Source of the DNA: Butyrivibrio sp.
GTDB lineage: Bacteria > Bacillota > Clostridia > Lachnospirales > Lachnospiraceae
Direction of reading: 5' to 3'
Length of the DNA stretch: 64,000 nucleotides
Assembly: GCA_015056565.1 (NCBI GenBank)
Contig: SVGB01000003.1
Coordinates: 1 to 64,000 of the forward strand
How positions within the stretch are numbered: the first letter of the stretch is position 1; each line of letters begins with the position of its first letter. A program made the translations under genes and the position numbers. Shown here piece after piece: positions 61,926 to 64,000 of the stretch. Under the pieces are notes generated by a model. That model worked only from the letters and a program-made list of their open reading frames with translations, did not search any database and was not told the DNA's origin.

Positions 61926-63551
61926 CTAACCTATCTCAAATGTGGTCCACATGTCTTCAGAACTGATCCAGGTAATCTCTGAAAGGTCTTTGCAGCTATC
62001 CACAAGGCCTTCAATTGCTTCCTTCTGATGATCCTCATCAGCTACATAAAGTATGACCTTACTTGCATTTACGATCTCCGGATCAGTAATGGTCTGAAGG
62101 TTAGACTCATCCATGTAGTAAACCTTGTCATACTCAAGTATCTCATCTGTAAGCCTCCAGACATTGTGTGGTGTTTGTGGGTTAAACATCACCACCGCAA
62201 CTTCCCCGGAGTTTTCCCTGGCGTACTCTGTCTTTTCTGCATCCTCAGGGTACAGGAACAGCACATTTTTGTCAGCTACATGCCCCTTTAGGATAAGAGC
62301 CAGGAGGATTGCTGCAAACACGTAGACAAGAGCTCTGTTTTTGAAATTCTCAAGGACATAGAACGCGTCCATAAATATCAGCAGTATCAGAAGACTGTAC
62401 ACAGGCATCTCATAGCGGTTTGATGCACTTCCTACTAAAAGAGCTGTCTTTGATGCCATGAAAAAGTATCCAAAACTTGCGACAGCCAGGGCTGTGATCT
62501 CTGGTCCGTGACCGGTATTAATCTTCTTTTCTTTCTTAAGCGGAATCTCCACAAAGGGATTTTTCTTTTTCCCTGCAAGCTTTAGCATGGTTCCAATAAG
62601 GATAATGAGAAGTATTATAACCAGGCCCCCTGCAAATACGAAAGTGTTCAACAGACCTGTAAAAAATGAAAGCCTGAGTCCTGTGTTCTGAATGTCAAAA
62701 AAGCTGCCGCTGGCGCCGCTTCCTCTGTACCCTCCAAAGAGATGGCTAAGACAGGCCGGGTAAGTGGCAATGCAAAGCATCAGAGATACTGCGCAGCTTG
62801 CCACATAGATGATCGCATTTTTGATGTCTTTTTTCACAAAAGCTATTATCCAGGCTGTGGCAATTCCTATAAACACAAAGAAGAAAATGTAAAAATACTG
62901 GATCAAAAATCCTATGTACGAAGCTATCATTATGGGAAGCAGCAGTCTTACAAAGTACTTTCTAATGTCAGATGAGCATTTATCATATTCCTGGATCAGC
63001 CTTATGTGAAGATAGGCGCAGACAAGCACCAGAGCCCCAAGCCATGCATACATCCTGACAAAGATGTTGGCAGAAACCGTCTGGGGATTGAGGCCGTAAA
63101 ACAAAAGTGTCAGTATCTCAACCAATGGCGAGACTTGAAGCCGTTCCATTACCAGTGTCAGGAATACAAAGCTTATTGCAAAGGCAAGCAGGTTAGTTAT
63201 GATCCCGGTCCACTTGGTAAACACTCCAGGGACGAAGGAACACAGTGTGTGGAAGATAAAATAGTAAAACGGAGGGTGTACGTCCCAGGACTGAACCAGC
63301 TTAACCAGCCCATAGTTAAAACCCTCACCCTTTTTCACAGCGAATTCATCAAGGATCGTCTGCTTATCCTGCCACTGTCTGTCAGGCTGGTAGAGGCCAA
63401 GGCTTCTGTTGCTTGAAAAGTAGGTGTAGTACTCATCCTCATGGAACCCCTGCTTCTGAAAGCCGTAGAAGATGCTAAGAGCCAAAGACGCCAAAAAAAT
63501 AAGGCAGAATATGTATTTTTTAATATGCTTATAATCCTTTGATCCTGGCAT
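61926..63551 (-). CDS. GT-C family membrane glycosyltransferase (PMT/ArnT-like)
   Basis: A protein of about 541 residues with one early span, the external motif GFHEDEYYTYFSSN right after it, and VHPPFYYFIFHTL near residue 95. The acidic HEDE pair and the HPP loop are the marks of GT-C enzymes of the PMT/ArnT type, which use polyprenyl-phosphate sugars on the outer face. About 11 spans and a C-terminal external domain (from TEYARENSGEVAVV) follow. ATG 63551 is preceded by AGGAAGAG and overlaps the GT2 stop by 23 bases; the longer frame to 63578 is less likely. Confidence 0.78.
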   Translation of the reverse strand: MPGSKDYKHIKKYIFCLIFLASLALSIFYGFQKQGFHEDEYYTYFSSNRSLGLYQPDRQWQDKQTILDEFAVKKGEGFNYGLVKLVQSWDVHPPFYYFIFHTLCSFVPGVFTKWTGIITNLLAFAISFVFLTLVMERLQVSPLVEILTLLFYGLNPQTVSANIFVRMYAWLGALVLVCAYLHIRLIQEYDKCSSDIRKYFVRLLLPIMIASYIGFLIQYFYIFFFVFIGIATAWIIAFVKKDIKNAIIYVASCAVSLMLCIATYPACLSHLFGGYRGSGASGSFFDIQNTGLRLSFFTGLLNTFVFAGGLVIILLIILIGTMLKLAGKKKNPFVEIPLKKEKKINTGHGPEITALAVASFGYFFMASKTALLVGSASNRYEMPVYSLLILLIFMDAFYVLENFKNRALVYVFAAILLALILKGHVADKNVLFLYPEDAEKTEYARENSGEVAVVMFNPQTPHNVWRLTDEILEYDKVYYMDESNLQTITDPEIVNASKVILYVADEDHQKEAIEGLVDSCKDLSEITWISSEDMWTTFEIG

Positions 63552-64000
63552 GACTCTTCCTGACAAATCCCGGGGCAACTGACAATATCATAAGATAAGC
63601 CTTTTGTTTTCCTGAAAGATAATGGTTCCTCAGGATCTTACCCCTATTTTTTCTGATATTTTTAACAACCTCTCTGTAAAAGAGATTGTCGCTTTTCATT
63701 TTAGAAGTAGGGATGTGCAAAAGATAATCCAGCCTTTGCACAAAACCAAATCTCTCCGCAGCTTCTGTAAGGTCCGGAGCATTTCTTTTTACAAGCTCCA
63801 GAGCCACATCTGAATTTCTCACTATGTCTGTAAATACAGATGGGAAATAGTCCTTATCCTCTTTTTTCTTCCTGGAGTTGCTTCCTGTCCTGTAAAACAC
63901 GTGGTAGCACTGCTCTGGAAGGATCACCAGTTTGTTCACCTTCATGAGCATATGTATCATCAGGTAGAAATCCTCGTTGAGCTCTCCCTCCGGGAACTTC
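63529..64000 (-). CDS. GT2 family glycosyltransferase, C-terminal part (runs off the window)
   Basis: Only the last part of the gene is inside the window. Reading in frame from position 63999 gives KFPEGELNEDFYLMIHMLMK, the segment that closes the GT2 catalytic domain (acid-rich ExxNEDF), followed by ILPEQCYHVFYRTGSNSR and a basic helical tail. The ORF track starts at an internal Met at 63960, which is not the true start. The missing N-terminal two-thirds should hold the PVYN and DxD motifs. Confidence 0.82.
   Translation of the reverse strand, partial: KFPEGELNEDFYLMIHMLMKVNKLVILPEQCYHVFYRTGSNSRKKKEDKDYFPSVFTDIVRNSDVALELVKRNAPDLTEAAERFGFVQRLDYLLHIPTSKMKSDNLFYREVVKNIRKNRGKILRNHYLSGKQKAYLMILSVAPGFVRKSHARIKGL

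Overview
This window looks like a Firmicutes chromosome, most probably a Lachnospiraceae member of the Butyrivibrio/Pseudobutyrivibrio type. That call rests on strong GGAGG ribosome sites, moderate GC (about 38-50% in lines counted by hand), sigmaA-type promoters and the protein families present. The genus is an inference from memory of such genomes, not a search result. I saw no rRNA, tRNA, CRISPR array, transposase gene or phage gene.

Left flank (1-6.6 kb): a perfect 70-bp palindrome of the kind seen as REP-like repeats, a ParB-like/HAD fusion gene, a MATE exporter, the decayed 3' end of a glycosidase gene (probably GH30), a soluble iron-hydrogenase-like sensor fused to a chemoreceptor signalling domain, an orphan 85-residue protein and a sodium-coupled NSS symporter.

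Main region (6.6-64 kb): one very large surface-glycan locus, almost entirely on the minus strand, with many 1-13 bp gene overlaps. Going with transcription (right to left): (a) 64-56 kb: a cut-off GT2, GT-C-type membrane transferases, a PglK-like ABC exporter and an acyltransferase-3; (b) 56-49.5 kb: a GtrA / WecE-like aminotransferase / GNAT / GtrB set with multi-span membrane proteins, which reads as making and attaching a 4-amino-4,6-dideoxyhexose; (c) 49.4-42.9 kb: a large Wzy/WaaL-like protein, then PglF-, PglE- and PglC-like enzymes that build and load a diamino-sugar phosphate on undecaprenyl phosphate, with an ATP-grasp/HAD fusion where PglD would be expected; (d) 41.3-31.6 kb: GT4 transferases, a TviB/TviC-like pair for UDP-GalNAcA, a formyltransferase-like gene and two deacetylase-like genes; (e) 31.6-21.2 kb: two AsnB-type amidotransferases flanking a carrier-protein module (ACP, VOC protein, FkbH-like HAD enzyme) next to an MBOAT acyltransferase and its SGNH-like partner; (f) 21.2-6.6 kb: GT11 fucosyltransferases, a second PglK-like ABC exporter, several uncommon transferase families (GT17, DUF5672, DUF3431), a second polymerase candidate, a pyruvyltransferase-family protein and a Wzx flippase.

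Together the genes suggest one or more highly decorated surface polysaccharides with amino-sugar, uronic acid or uronamide, fucose, formyl or acyl, and possibly glyceroyl groups. Duplicate exporters and polymerases suggest more than one glycan. No PglB-type oligosaccharyltransferase, BY-kinase length regulator, rmlABCD or GDP-fucose synthesis genes lie in the window, so some precursors must come from elsewhere. The most novel-looking parts are the FkbH/ACP/VOC/AsnB/MBOAT module and the ATP-grasp/HAD fusion in the diamino-sugar operon.
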